DNA of 64,000 nucleotides from assembly GCF_009881055.1 (NCBI RefSeq), contig NZ_WXFG01000033.1, forward strand, positions 1 to 64,000, in the 5' to 3' direction. The stretch is from Peptoclostridium sp. GTDB taxonomy: Bacteria > Bacillota > Clostridia > Peptostreptococcales > Peptostreptococcaceae. The notes under the pieces were generated by a model. The model saw only the letters and a program-made list of their open reading frames with translations, was not told where the DNA came from and made no database searches. Made by a program: the position numbers and the translations under genes. This document shows, one piece after another, positions 26,264 through 35,133 of the stretch; within the stretch, counting starts at the first letter, position 1, and each line of letters starts with the position of its first letter.

Positions 26264-27469
26264 ATGGACACCAAAAATATGGGCATAGCCTCTGTTGCAA
26301 TACTTTTTTTCGCTCACATGATGAACGACATGTACGCAAATTTCCTGCCCCAGCTTACAGCTGTGCTAATACTTGGCGACAAGCTGTCTGTGTCAGCAGG
26401 AACTCTTATAATAGCTGTGTTTACGATAAGCTCATCGATTGCGCAACCAATTTTCGGATATCTAATAGATCAAAAGGACCAACGCTGGTTCGTGCACGTT
26501 GGAACACTTTGGATGGCTGTGCTGCTGAGTATGACCGGCTACATATCCAGCGCGGCGCTATTAATGCTGATTGCCGCAGCAGCCGGAATGGGTACCGCAG
26601 CCTTCCATCCGCAGGCAGCCTCAATGGTAGGCATGTCGAGCAAAAAAAACAAGGGCCTTGTAATGTCTTCCTTCATTGCAATGGGCAATCTTGGCCTTGC
26701 CATCAGCCCAGTTCTGCTACTGCCTCTTTTCCGCAACTATGGCGTCGAGTATACCTGGGTAGCTATATTTCCAGGCTTGCTTGCGGCTTTGCTTCTATAT
26801 TTTTATGCCCCGAGAATCAGTATACCTGCAAAACAGGATTCACCAAAGCTGAGTCAGCTTCTAAAAAGCATCGGAAACTCCTCTAATTCCGAGCTGTTCA
26901 AGCTCATTGTCATTGTGGTCCTTCGCTCAGTAGTCCATACAGGACTTATGACTTTGCTTCCAATATATTTTCTTTCCAGAGATTTTTCAGCGCAGTTCAC
27001 AGGCTCCCTGATATTTGCAGCCCTTACCGCCGGCTCAGTGGGCGGTATTATAGGAGGCTATATATCAGACCGCTTCGGAAGCAAGCCACTTGTTTTCTGC
27101 TCCATGCTCCTGGCGTCTGCTTCATTTTATGGCTTTTTCACACTTTCAGGACCGGTTTCCTTTATACTGCTGGGTTTTGGCACGATGGCTCTATTGTCTT
27201 CATTTTCAGTAACTGTCATTCTGGCTCAAGAGCTCATCCCAGAGAACACAGCACTGGCCTCGGGCCTTAGCATGGGTTTTGCTGTCGGAATAGGCGGCCT
27301 TGGAGTATCTATCATTGGGCGATATGCTGACGCCTTTGGCATTGATGCAGCGATGCAGCTTTTGTTTTTAGTCCCCTTGCTGGCTGCAATGCTTGCAATT
27401 TTTCTGAAAAGTTCGACCGAGACCGGACTGCATGAACAGATAGCAGCCCCTACCTCTGATGAACAATAA
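26264..27469 (+). CDS. MFS transporter (fosmidomycin-resistance-like)
   Basis: 401 residues with twelve hydrophobic segments. The N-terminus FFAHMMNDMYANFLPQL and the run GTAAFHPQAASMVG are characteristic of the Fsr branch of the major facilitator family. DRFGSKPLVF is the second copy of the loop 2-3 motif. Substrates of this branch vary (fosmidomycin, and proposed sugar or drug export), so the substrate here is not known. AAGGAG is six bases before the ATG. The terminator after it has been split by an insertion sequence. Confidence 0.87.
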   Translation: MDTKNMGIASVAILFFAHMMNDMYANFLPQLTAVLILGDKLSVSAGTLIIAVFTISSSIAQPIFGYLIDQKDQRWFVHVGTLWMAVLLSMTGYISSAALLMLIAAAAGMGTAAFHPQAASMVGMSSKKNKGLVMSSFIAMGNLGLAISPVLLLPLFRNYGVEYTWVAIFPGLLAALLLYFYAPRISIPAKQDSPKLSQLLKSIGNSSNSELFKLIVIVVLRSVVHTGLMTLLPIYFLSRDFSAQFTGSLIFAALTAGSVGGIIGGYISDRFGSKPLVFCSMLLASASFYGFFTLSGPVSFILLGFGTMALLSSFSVTVILAQELIPENTALASGLSMGFAVGIGGLGVSIIGRYADAFGIDAAMQLLFLVPLLAAMLAIFLKSSTETGLHEQIAAPTSDEQ

Positions 27470-27552
27470 TATATGTAAAACGGCTCTCAATGACATTGAA
27501 CCGACCCCCAAAAGTTAGACCTAAAAATCTAACAATTGGAGGTCGGTTTTTT

Positions 27553-28121
27553 ATGGCAAAATATAATTATGAATTCAAGAAAAAAATTGTAGATGCATAC
27601 ATGAATGGTGAAGGCGGAAAAAAGTTTTAGCAAATAAATATGGTGTAAAATCTTCTAGCGATGTAATGAAATGGATAAATGCTTTTAAAGCGTTTGGTGC
27701 AGAAGGATTGATGCGTTCTAGAAAAAACGAAACATATACTTTTGAATTCAAACTTCATGTGGTAGAGTTATATTTATCAACAGAGGTCTCTTATCAGGAT
27801 TTGGCTCTATCCGTCGGCGTAAACAATCCACCATTAATTACTAAGTGGGTAAATGATTTTAGGATTGCTGGCCCTGATGCTTTACGACCCAAACGAAAGG
27901 GGCGGTGTTCCAAAGTGTCTAAACCAAAGGAAAGCAAATCTACAAATATTGAAACTGTTAGCAATAATTCAGAGTATTTAAAACAACTTGAGGATGAAAA
28001 TCTCAAGTTAAGAATAGAGAATGCCTATTTAAAAGAACTGAGGAGGCTGCGTTTAGAGGAGGAAACTCTTCTGAAAAAACAGCGAGAATCATCCACAGCC
28101 TCCGAGGAGACTTCAAACTAA
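27553..28121 (+). pseudogene. IS3-family orfA, frameshifted
   Basis: Helix-turn-helix transposase subunit. ATG at 27553 begins MAKYNYEFKKKIVDAYMNG, but the frame hits TAG at 27628 just after a run of six A (GGAAAAAAG). Adding one base there restores LANKYGVKSSSDVMKWIN, which continues as a normal OrfA with two HTH-like units (second: YQDLALSVGVNNPPLITKW) and a C-terminal leucine zipper (EDENLKLRIENAYLKELRRL). It is therefore a one-base deletion in a homopolymer: a true mutation or a sequencing error. The 3' end overlaps orfB in the -1 frame. Confidence 0.85.
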
Positions 28122-28963
28122 AAGATATTCTCGCATTCACAGGTTTTCCTAAAGCAACATATATGTACTGGCAAAAACGCTTTGATAGACAAAATCCAAA
28201 TGAGGATCTTGAGCAAAGAATCCTTGAAATTAGAAAAGAAAACAAAGATTTCGGCTATCGTCGAATTTATGGTGAATTAAGAAAACAAGGACTCGCTGTA
28301 AACAAGAAACGTGTTCAACGAATTGTTCAGAAGCTTGGTCTTCAAGTTACTTCGTTTACTAGAAAAAGTCGAAAGTATAGTTCCTATAAAGGCAAGGTAG
28401 GTAAGGTTGCTCCTAATAGAATTCACAGGAGGTTTAAAACTCATATCCCACACCAAAAGATTGCAACAGACACCTCTGAATTTAAGTATTATGATATAGA
28501 TGACAAAGGACGAATGATTATCAAGAAACTTTATCTGGATCCATTTATGGATATGTGCAGTAGAGAAATAATTAGTTATGGTATTTCACAACGACCATCT
28601 GCTGAAAGTATAATAAATGCTTTAAATGAAGCCATAAAAATTACAAGCGATTGTAAATACAGGCGTACATTTCATTCAGATCAAGGATGGGCTTATCAGA
28701 TGAAGGCTTATAGTTATAAGCTGAAAGAAAATAAAATCTTCCAAAGTATGTCCCGGAAAGGAAACTGCCATGATAATTCTGTAATGGAAAACTTCTTTGG
28801 AATTATGAAACAAGAGATGTATTATGGTGTGGTTTATTATAGCTATGAGCAGCTGAAAGAGGCAATAGACAAATACATAAAGTATTATAACGAGAAACGA
28901 ATTAAAGAGAAACTAGGGTGGATGAGCCCTGTGGAATACAGGCTTAACCTCTTGGCGGCATAA
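28073..28963 (+). CDS. IS3-family transposase OrfB (DDE integrase)
   Basis: Reads in the -1 frame relative to orfA after an A-rich slip site (CTGAAAAAAC at 28071-28080), giving EKTARIIHSLRGDFKLK, then YGELRKQGLAVNKKRVQRI (HTH_21) and an rve core. The catalytic DDE is present: ATDTSEF (D), FHSDQGWAYQ (D), NCHDNSVMENFFGIMKQE (E), with the K/R seven residues after E. The first internal ATG is at 28163, but homology clearly extends upstream, so the true product is expected as an OrfAB fusion made by frameshifting. A hairpin GCGTAGCAG/CTGCTACGC follows at 28969-28994 inside the element. Confidence 0.9.
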   Translation, partial: EKTARIIHSLRGDFKLKDILAFTGFPKATYMYWQKRFDRQNPNEDLEQRILEIRKENKDFGYRRIYGELRKQGLAVNKKRVQRIVQKLGLQVTSFTRKSRKYSSYKGKVGKVAPNRIHRRFKTHIPHQKIATDTSEFKYYDIDDKGRMIIKKLYLDPFMDMCSREIISYGISQRPSAESIINALNEAIKITSDCKYRRTFHSDQGWAYQMKAYSYKLKENKIFQSMSRKGNCHDNSVMENFFGIMKQEMYYGVVYYSYEQLKEAIDKYIKYYNEKRIKEKLGWMSPVEYRLNLLAA

Positions 28964-29054
28964 AAATGGCGTAGCAGCCATAAAACTGCTACGCTAAAAA
29001 GTCTAACTTATTGGGGTCACATCAAATTCCGCAACAGTCGTTTTTTAGAGTGGT

Positions 29055-29489
29055 TTATTCGATATCTATTATTTTTTCTTCTTTTTTAATCTCGTCAGAC
29101 TTTGGAAGGACAACGGTCAGAATGCCATTGTCAAATTTTGCCTTTATCTCACCTTCTCTAATGTTTTCAAGATAGAAGGAACGTCTCAAGCTGCCATAGC
29201 TTCTTTCCCTTCTTATAAAGTCTTCCGTTTTTTCCTCAACCTCTTCTTTTTTCTCTGCCGAAATAATCAGATAGTTTTCCTTGATATTTATCTTTATCTC
29301 TTCCTTTTTAAATCCGGGAAGCTCTGCTTCGAGTATATACTCCTTGTCGGTTTCTCTTATATCAGTTCTCATTCGGGTTTCAGGGAAAAAGTCCTTTGCC
29401 GGAAGTTTGAGGAAGTCATCGCCAAGCATCTCGTCAATATACTTTCTAAGGCTGTCCCTTCTCTTGTCTAATGGTGTAAGCCAGTTCAT
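29055..29489 (-). CDS. Hsp20/alpha-crystallin family small heat shock protein
   Basis: 144 residues: a short N-terminal arm, an alpha-crystallin domain of about 90 residues (TDIRETDKEYILEAELPGFKKEEIKI to NGILTVVLPK) and a C-terminal tail with an IIDIE end. The conserved A-x-x-x-N-G-[IV]-L signature is present as AKFDNGILTVVLP. It is an ATP-independent holdase for unfolding proteins. AAGGAGG is seven bases before the ATG. I see no CIRCE or CtsR-like operator in its upstream gap. It converges on the MFS gene and shares that gene's terminator, now split by the insertion sequence. Confidence 0.93.
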   Translation of the reverse strand: MNWLTPLDKRRDSLRKYIDEMLGDDFLKLPAKDFFPETRMRTDIRETDKEYILEAELPGFKKEEIKINIKENYLIISAEKKEEVEEKTEDFIRRERSYGSLRRSFYLENIREGEIKAKFDNGILTVVLPKSDEIKKEEKIIDIE

Positions 29490-29594
29490 AAAATCAACCT
29501 CCTTGAATTAAATGAATGCTTCCTTTCACAGTTAATAGATACCCATTTCAAAGAAATTTAATAAACATATCATATAATAGTAGCGTCTGTGCAC

Positions 29595-29623
29595 TTGACA
29601 AACCCCCAAATATTAAATATTAT
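29595..29623 (+). promoter_or_regulatory. Sigma-A promoter of the ileS leader
   Basis: TTGACA (29595-29600), a 17-bp spacer, then TATTAT (29618-29623). Transcription should begin near 29630, just ahead of the T-box leader. Confidence 0.75.
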
Positions 29624-29662
29624 TTATAGGAATAGTATTTTTTTTATACCTAATATTCAAAA

Positions 29663-29930
29663 GGCTTCGATTAGGACAGTAGTGCATTAGATTTGCTTTT
29701 AGAGAGGTGGCCGCATGGTGGAAGGCTGCCAGCAAGAAGTGCATGAATATCACCTATGAGCCCGGAGGCTGAAATCCTTGTGAGAATAAGCCTTTGCGAG
29801 AGTGGATGCGTTAAATCCGCATAAAGTGTCAGAACAAGGTGCATTTGATTAAAGTGCATAGCTTGCTCTGTTCATTTGGGTGGTACCGCGAGAATATTCG
29901 TCCCAAGTCGTTATGACTTGGGATTTTTTA
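29663..29930 (+). promoter_or_regulatory. T-box riboswitch (isoleucine) before ileS
   Basis: The conserved T-box GGGTGGTACCGCG is at 29878-29890. It precedes a terminator CCCAAGTC/GACTTGGG with a T-run (29902-29929). Stem I lies upstream, and its specifier loop contains ATC (29749-29751, in GAATATCACC), an isoleucine codon. Uncharged tRNA-Ile should stabilise the antiterminator and let ileS be transcribed. The start of the leader is approximate. Confidence 0.92.
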
Positions 29931-29967
29931 TTTTAAAAATGAAATATAAAAAAGGAAAGGTGATTTT

Positions 29968-32900
29968 ATGAGCAAGTTCGATTCGCTGTGCAATACGGTC
30001 AACGAGACCGAAAAGAAGATAACACAGTTTTGGAAAGAAGTTGACATACTAAACGAGAGCATAAAGGCAAGAGAGGGCAAGACTCCTTTCGTATTCTACG
30101 AGGGACCTCCTACTGCAAACGGAAACCCTGGAATACACCACGTAATGGCCAGGACTCTTAAAGACTCTGTGTGCAGATACAAGACAATGAGCGGCTACCA
30201 GGTTAAGAGAAAGGCTGGCTGGGACACTCACGGACTTCCTGTTGAGATCGAGGTTGAAAAGCAGCTCAACCTTTCAAGCAAGCAGGAGATAGAGGCGTAC
30301 GGAATAAAAGAGTTCAACGAAAAATGCAGGGAGTCTGTATTCACTTACGAAAAACAGTGGAGAGAGATGACCGAGCGCATGGCCTACCTCATAGACCTTG
30401 ACAATCCTTATATAACTCTCGACAACAACTATATAGAAAGCGAATGGCACATACTTGACAAGTTCTTCAAGGAAGGGCTTATATACGAAGGTCACAAAAT
30501 ACTTCCATACTGCTCAAGATGCGGAACAGGACTTGCATCGCACGAGGTTGCACAAGGCTACAGGGAAGTCAAGACTGACACAGTAATAGTTGCATTCAAG
30601 AGAAAGGACATGGACGAGTACTTCCTTGTGTGGACGACTACTCCTTGGACACTCCCTTCAAACGTGGCGCTTACAGTTAATCCTAACGAGACCTACCTGA
30701 AGGTGCTTGCTCAGGGCAACGTGTTCTACGTTGAAAAGAACCTTTCAAAGAAGGTTGTCGGAGAAGATTTTGAAGTGCTGCAGGAGCTTAAGGGAAAAGA
30801 CCTTGAGTACATGGAGTATGAGCAGCTTATGCCTTTTGTGAAGGCTGACAAGAAGGCTTTCTTCGTTACATGCGGCGACTACGTAACTACTGAAGATGGT
30901 ACTGGAATAGTCCATACTGCGCCGGCCTTTGGAGAGGACGACTACAACCTTGGAAGAGCCTATGACCTTCCGGTGCTTCAGCCTGTAGACGAGACAGGAC
31001 AGTTCGTTGAGACTCCATGGAAGGGCATGTTCGTAATGGATGCCAACCTTGACATAATAAAATGGCTAAAGGCCGAGGGCAAGCTTTTCAAGAAGGAGAA
31101 GATGGAGCACAACTACCCTCACTGCTGGAGATGCGGAACGCCTCTGCTCTACTACGCAAAGCCAAGCTGGTATATAGAAATGACAAAGCTCAAGGACGAC
31201 CTTGTGAGAAGCAACAACGAGGTCAACTGGTTCCCTGGCTATGTCGGAGAAAAGCGTTTTGGAAACTGGCTTGAAAACGTGAACGACTGGGCGCTTTCAA
31301 GAAGCAGATACTGGGGAACGCCTCTTAACATATGGAGATGCGAGTGCGGCGAGCTTGATACTATAGGCTCAAGGCAGGAGCTTGTAGAAAGAGCCGTGGA
31401 GGACATAGACATGTCCATAGAGCTCCACAGGCCGTATGTTGACGATGTGCACATAAAATGCGAAAAGTGCGGTGGCACAATGACAAGAGTTCCAGACGTT
31501 ATAGACTGCTGGTTCGACTCTGGAGCAATGCCATATGCTCAGCACCACTATCCGTTTGAAAATGCCGAGAACTTCGACTCTGAGCTGTTCCCTGCGGACT
31601 TCATATGCGAGGGTATAGACCAGACAAGAGGCTGGTTCTACTCGCTGCTTGCTATATCTGTGTTCATGAAGGGCAGAGCGCCTTACAAGAATGTACTTGT
31701 AAACGACCTTATACTAGACAAGGAAGGCAAGAAGATGTCCAAGTCGAGAGGAAACACTGTAAATCCTTTCGAGCTTTTCGACGAGTACGGAGCTGACGCC
31801 CTAAGATGGTATCTGATGTACGTGTCTCCGGCTTGGCAGCCTACGAAGTTCGACCTGGACGGACTTAGAGAGGTTCAAAGCAAGTTCTTTGGAACCTTCA
31901 AGAACGTGTACAACTTCTTTACGCTGTACGCAAACACAGACGACATAGATGCAAGAGACTTCTTTGTAGAGTACAGCGAAAGACCTGAAATAGACAGATG
32001 GATACTTTCAAGATTCAACAGCCTCAAGAAGGAAGTAGAGGCAGAGTGGGAAGTATTCGACCTTACAAAGGTAGTAAGAAAGGTGCAGGATTTCATAAAT
32101 GAGGACTTCTCGAACTGGTATATAAGAAGGTCGAGAAGAAGATTCTGGGAGACTGAACTGAACGAGGACAAGAAGGCTGTATACAACACAACTTACGAGA
32201 TATTGGTAGAGCTTGCGCAGCTTATAGCTCCAATAGCTCCATACACATCAGAGGAGGCCTTCAAGAACCTCACGGGAGAGCTTTCGGTTCACACAAGCTA
32301 CTATCCAAGAGGCAAGGAAGAATTGATAGACGCAAAGCTTGAAGAGAAGATGGAGATAGCAAGAGGACTTGTAACTCTGGGAAGAGCTTCTAGAGAGGCT
32401 GTAAGAATAAAGGTTCGTCAGCCTATACAGAAGGTTCTAATAGACGGAAAATACGAGAGCGTCATAGGGGACCTTGTGCCGCTTATAAGCGAAGAGCTTA
32501 ACGTGAAGGAAGTCGTGTTCGAAAAGGATCTGAGCAGCTTCATGAACTTCAGCCTCAAGCCTAACTTCAAGGTTGTGGGCTCAGTGCTCGGAAACAAGGT
32601 CAAGACATTCGGAGGCGTGCTTGCAGGACTTGACGCTTCAGTAGTAGTTCCTAAGCTTGAAGCAGGAGAGAGCGTTGAAGTGGAGCTGGACGGAGAAAGC
32701 TTCAGCTTTGCCAAGGAGCACGTGCTGACTACAATATCAGCCAAGGAAGGCTTCAACGTGGCAATGGAAAACAATCTGTTTGTAATACTAGACACAAACC
32801 TTACTCAGGAGCTAATAGACGAGGGCTACGCGAGAGAGTTCATATCAAAGGTTCAGCAGATGAGAAAGTCAAACGGCTACGACATGCTGGACAAGATAAA

Positions 32901-33066
32901 GATATTCTACAAGGCCGGAGAAGAGATAACAAAGGCGGTTGGAGTACACAGCGATTACATCATGAGCGAGACTCTTGCTGAATCAATCGAGGTTGCAGAA
33001 CTTGAAGGCATGGAGGTTCAGAATCTGAACGGCCACGATGCAAGCTTCAAGCTTGAGAGAATATAG
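29968..33066 (+). CDS. ileS: Isoleucyl-tRNA synthetase, type 2, with swapped GIHH signature
   Basis: A 1032-residue class I synthetase that charges tRNA-Ile. The Rossmann core opens with EGPPTANGNPGIHHVMART. The usual HxGH signature is replaced by G55-I-H-H58, a first/third-position swap. KMSKS is at 589-593. A CP1 editing insert, two zinc-like Cys clusters in the middle (ILPYCSRCG, WRCGTPLL) and a C-terminal tRNA-binding region with the type 2 layout follow. Known IleRS2 enzymes resist mupirocin, and the GxHH variant has been linked to very high resistance. The control by the isoleucine T-box upstream fits. AAAGG is seven to nine bases before the ATG. Confidence 0.96.
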   Translation: MSKFDSLCNTVNETEKKITQFWKEVDILNESIKAREGKTPFVFYEGPPTANGNPGIHHVMARTLKDSVCRYKTMSGYQVKRKAGWDTHGLPVEIEVEKQLNLSSKQEIEAYGIKEFNEKCRESVFTYEKQWREMTERMAYLIDLDNPYITLDNNYIESEWHILDKFFKEGLIYEGHKILPYCSRCGTGLASHEVAQGYREVKTDTVIVAFKRKDMDEYFLVWTTTPWTLPSNVALTVNPNETYLKVLAQGNVFYVEKNLSKKVVGEDFEVLQELKGKDLEYMEYEQLMPFVKADKKAFFVTCGDYVTTEDGTGIVHTAPAFGEDDYNLGRAYDLPVLQPVDETGQFVETPWKGMFVMDANLDIIKWLKAEGKLFKKEKMEHNYPHCWRCGTPLLYYAKPSWYIEMTKLKDDLVRSNNEVNWFPGYVGEKRFGNWLENVNDWALSRSRYWGTPLNIWRCECGELDTIGSRQELVERAVEDIDMSIELHRPYVDDVHIKCEKCGGTMTRVPDVIDCWFDSGAMPYAQHHYPFENAENFDSELFPADFICEGIDQTRGWFYSLLAISVFMKGRAPYKNVLVNDLILDKEGKKMSKSRGNTVNPFELFDEYGADALRWYLMYVSPAWQPTKFDLDGLREVQSKFFGTFKNVYNFFTLYANTDDIDARDFFVEYSERPEIDRWILSRFNSLKKEVEAEWEVFDLTKVVRKVQDFINEDFSNWYIRRSRRRFWETELNEDKKAVYNTTYEILVELAQLIAPIAPYTSEEAFKNLTGELSVHTSYYPRGKEELIDAKLEEKMEIARGLVTLGRASREAVRIKVRQPIQKVLIDGKYESVIGDLVPLISEELNVKEVVFEKDLSSFMNFSLKPNFKVVGSVLGNKVKTFGGVLAGLDASVVVPKLEAGESVEVELDGESFSFAKEHVLTTISAKEGFNVAMENNLFVILDTNLTQELIDEGYAREFISKVQQMRKSNGYDMLDKIKIFYKAGEEITKAVGVHSDYIMSETLAESIEVAELEGMEVQNLNGHDASFKLERI

Positions 33067-33124
33067 CAATAGCAGCATAACAATATTTTACCAAGTAACA
33101 TGAATAGAGATCTGTATCTACAGG

Positions 33125-33156
33125 AGCCGCCGGAAAACTCTGGCGGCTTTGTTTTA
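33125..33156 (+). terminator. Intrinsic terminator after ileS
   Basis: AGCCGCC/GGCGGCT, a 7-bp stem with a 10-nt loop, is followed by TTGTTTTACTTTTTT. Confidence 0.8.
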
Positions 33157-33280
33157 CTTTTTTGGGGTATAAATAAAAAATGAGCTAAAATCCGATTCAA
33201 ACAGGATTTCGCGAACAGGCGCCGGTCTTGCAGCTTGAGCTTCAAGCTGGCGAATATTGAGGTTAGCGTGGAGGTGACGC

Positions 33281-34762
33281 ATGAGCATAATAGTTGTGTT
33301 CGGAGGGACTGGAGATCTTGGCAGGAAAAAGCTAATACCCGACATATACAATCTGTACGTTGACAACAACCTTCCGCCGGAGTGCAGGGTATTCACTGTA
33401 GGAAGGTCGATAAGGACACAGGAGGAATACAAGGAGTCGGTGAAGGACTCCATCTCCAAATATTCGAGATTCGGCTTTGACGAGGATGCCTGGCAGGGCT
33501 TTGAAAAGCTGGTTTCCTACAGGCAGTTTGATTTCAACGACATAGAAGGGTACAGGGCGCTCGAGGCGGAGCTTTCGGAAATGGAAAGGGAGTGCAAAAA
33601 TCCCCTCGGAAGGCTCTTTTACCTTGCAACATCCCACGAATTCTTCAGCCCCATAGTCAAAAGGCTCAGGGCTTCGGGCATGGCCGATTCCAAGGGCGCC
33701 TTCAGAAGACTTGTCGTTGAAAAGCCCTTCGGCAGGAGCCTTGAAAGTGCCAGAAGGCTGAACGACGAAATAAGAGGCGTATTTGCGGAGGAGGACATAT
33801 ACAGGATTGACCACTATCTTGGAAATGAGATGATACAGAACATACTCAGCCTGAGGTTTTCAAACTCCATATTGGGGCCTGTATGGGACCGGGATTACAT
33901 AGACAACATACAGATTTCCATACTGGAGGAGGCGGGAGTTGAAGGCAGGGAGGAGTACTACGAAAGCAGCGGGGTGCTCCGCGACATGGTTCAAAACCAC
34001 ATACTCCAGCTCATGTCCCTTGTAATGATGGAGCCTCCGGCCAGCCTTGCGCCAGGAGACATAAGAAAGGAGAAGCTCGAGGTCATAAGGAGCATACGCG
34101 ACATCACCCCAGAGGACATAGGAGAAAATGTAGTCCTGGGCCAGTACGGGGAAGGCTTGATAAAGGGCGAAATGGCCAAGGGCTACAGGAGCGAAAAAGG
34201 CATTCTTTCGGACTCCACCACGGAAACATTCGCGGCGCTGAGGCTTTTTGTACCCAACTCCAGATGGAGCGGAGTGCCAGTATACATAAGAACGGGCAAG
34301 AGGCTTGACAGGAAGCTCCTGAACATTGCAATAGAGTTTAAAAATCCTTTGGCCACTTACGACAAGGATGCGTTCGCGGAAACCCAGCCGAGCGTACTCT
34401 TGATAAACATACTGCCCCAGGAGAGCATATCCCTTCAACTTAACATGAAGCAGCCGGGAAGGCTCGACAGGCTGGAGCCCTTCGGAATGTCCTTCTTCAA
34501 AAAAGCAGAGCTTAAGAACAAAAATCCTGAGACCTATGAAAGGCTCATATTCGACGCAATCAAGGGCGATTCCACACGTTATGCGGGGTGGGAGGAAATT
34601 GAAAACTCCTGGCGGATTGTAGAATCCATACTCGATTGCTGCAAAGAAAACAGCGATAGCCTGCATTTCTACAGCGCCGGCAGCGGCGGGCCTAAGGAGG
34701 CGGAAAGGCTGATTGAGAAGGATGGGAGGCGTTGGTGGGGTGATGGGAATCCGAGAAAATAA
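33281..34762 (+). CDS. zwf: Glucose-6-phosphate dehydrogenase with an active-site Lys to Asn change
   Basis: 493 residues, normal length. It oxidises glucose-6-phosphate to 6-phosphogluconolactone with NADP or NAD. The Rossmann start is FGGTGDLGRKKLIPDIY, then VVEKPFGRSLESA. The substrate motif reads RIDHYLGNEMIQN: His178 is kept, but residue 182, nearly always Lys and a phosphate ligand in this family, is Asn. The general base His240 is in RDMVQNHILQL, and RTGKRL is intact. GGAGG is about five bases before the ATG. It is monocistronic between the ileS terminator and a repeat cluster, with no pgl or gnd gene adjacent. The substitution raises the chance of changed substrate or lower activity. 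Confidence 0.88.
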   Translation: MSIIVVFGGTGDLGRKKLIPDIYNLYVDNNLPPECRVFTVGRSIRTQEEYKESVKDSISKYSRFGFDEDAWQGFEKLVSYRQFDFNDIEGYRALEAELSEMERECKNPLGRLFYLATSHEFFSPIVKRLRASGMADSKGAFRRLVVEKPFGRSLESARRLNDEIRGVFAEEDIYRIDHYLGNEMIQNILSLRFSNSILGPVWDRDYIDNIQISILEEAGVEGREEYYESSGVLRDMVQNHILQLMSLVMMEPPASLAPGDIRKEKLEVIRSIRDITPEDIGENVVLGQYGEGLIKGEMAKGYRSEKGILSDSTTETFAALRLFVPNSRWSGVPVYIRTGKRLDRKLLNIAIEFKNPLATYDKDAFAETQPSVLLINILPQESISLQLNMKQPGRLDRLEPFGMSFFKKAELKNKNPETYERLIFDAIKGDSTRYAGWEEIENSWRIVESILDCCKENSDSLHFYSAGSGGPKEAERLIEKDGRRWWGDGNPRK

Positions 34763-34780
34763 TCGGCATGTACGTTTCGT

Positions 34781-34896
34781 TTTAGGATTTCCTAGTGGCT
34801 CCTACGTTTGCGAAATTAAGAATTTTGAGAACTCACTGCGCTCAGACACTCAAAATTCTATGAATTTCGCTGCACGACATCGCCAGGAAATCTAAA
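34781..34896. repeat. Palindromic repeat element A
   Basis: A long imperfect hairpin. Outer arms TTTAGGATTTCCTAGTGGC and GCCAGGAAATCTAAA; inner arms GCGAAATTAAGAATTTTGAG (34810-34829) and CTCAAAATTCTATGAATTTC (34849-34868). The loop carries ACTGCGCTCAGAC. It shares end sequences (GATTTCC/GGAAATC) and layout with element B at 35134. Confidence 0.7.
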
Positions 34897-34928
34897 AAAC
34901 TCACTTAAAACATGCCTTCTTATTTTCG

Positions 34929-35036
34929 TCGGATTCTTTGCGGGTAAGATTAAAAAGACTAAAGAGCTATGGAATCCGATGGAATAATCGGCTTGTAATA
35001 TCTTCCCGTGTGCGGAGCACACATCACAATGACGCC
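34929..35036. repeat. Palindromic repeat element C
   Basis: CGGATTC at about 34930 and GAATCCG at about 34973 are inverted. CGGGTAAGATTA (about 34941) is inverted against TAATATCTTCCCG (about 34997). A small GTGTGCGGAGCACAC palindrome follows. The reverse strand begins CGTCATTGTGATG, which resembles dispersed CATTGCGAGCGAAGC-type repeats known in many bacteria (resemblance only). Confidence 0.5.
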
Positions 35037-35133
35037 GGACTCATGCACATGCGTTTCGAAATGTTCAATTGGGTAGTTGCACTAATAGGGATCCGAAGGA
35101 ACTGGCGAAGCCTTAGTTAAATGAGTTTTGAAT

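Larger units (their letters stand above)
27497..29019 (+). mobile_element. IS3-family (IS150-like) insertion sequence
   Basis: About 1.52 kb with TG...CA ends. Left end TGAACCGACCCCCAAAAG and right end (reverse complement) TGACCCCAATAAGTTAGAC share imperfect inverted repeats with GACCCC and AAGTTAGAC. A 3-bp CAT flanks both sides (27494-27496 and 29020-29022), fitting an IS3-type target duplication. It carries overlapping orfA and orfB with a -1 frameshift window and a full DDE transposase. Its AT-rich codon use differs from neighbours. orfA has a single-base frameshift near 27625, so this copy may be inactive. Confidence 0.88.

Noticed and set aside
27628..27630. TAG in IS orfA as pyrrolysine or a programmed stop
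   Set aside because: The frame downstream differs by one base; a single-base loss in an A-run explains it.
33860..34666. A 268-codon minus-strand frame inside zwf
   Set aside because: It is antisense to a complete G6PDH and shows no protein motifs or ribosome site.
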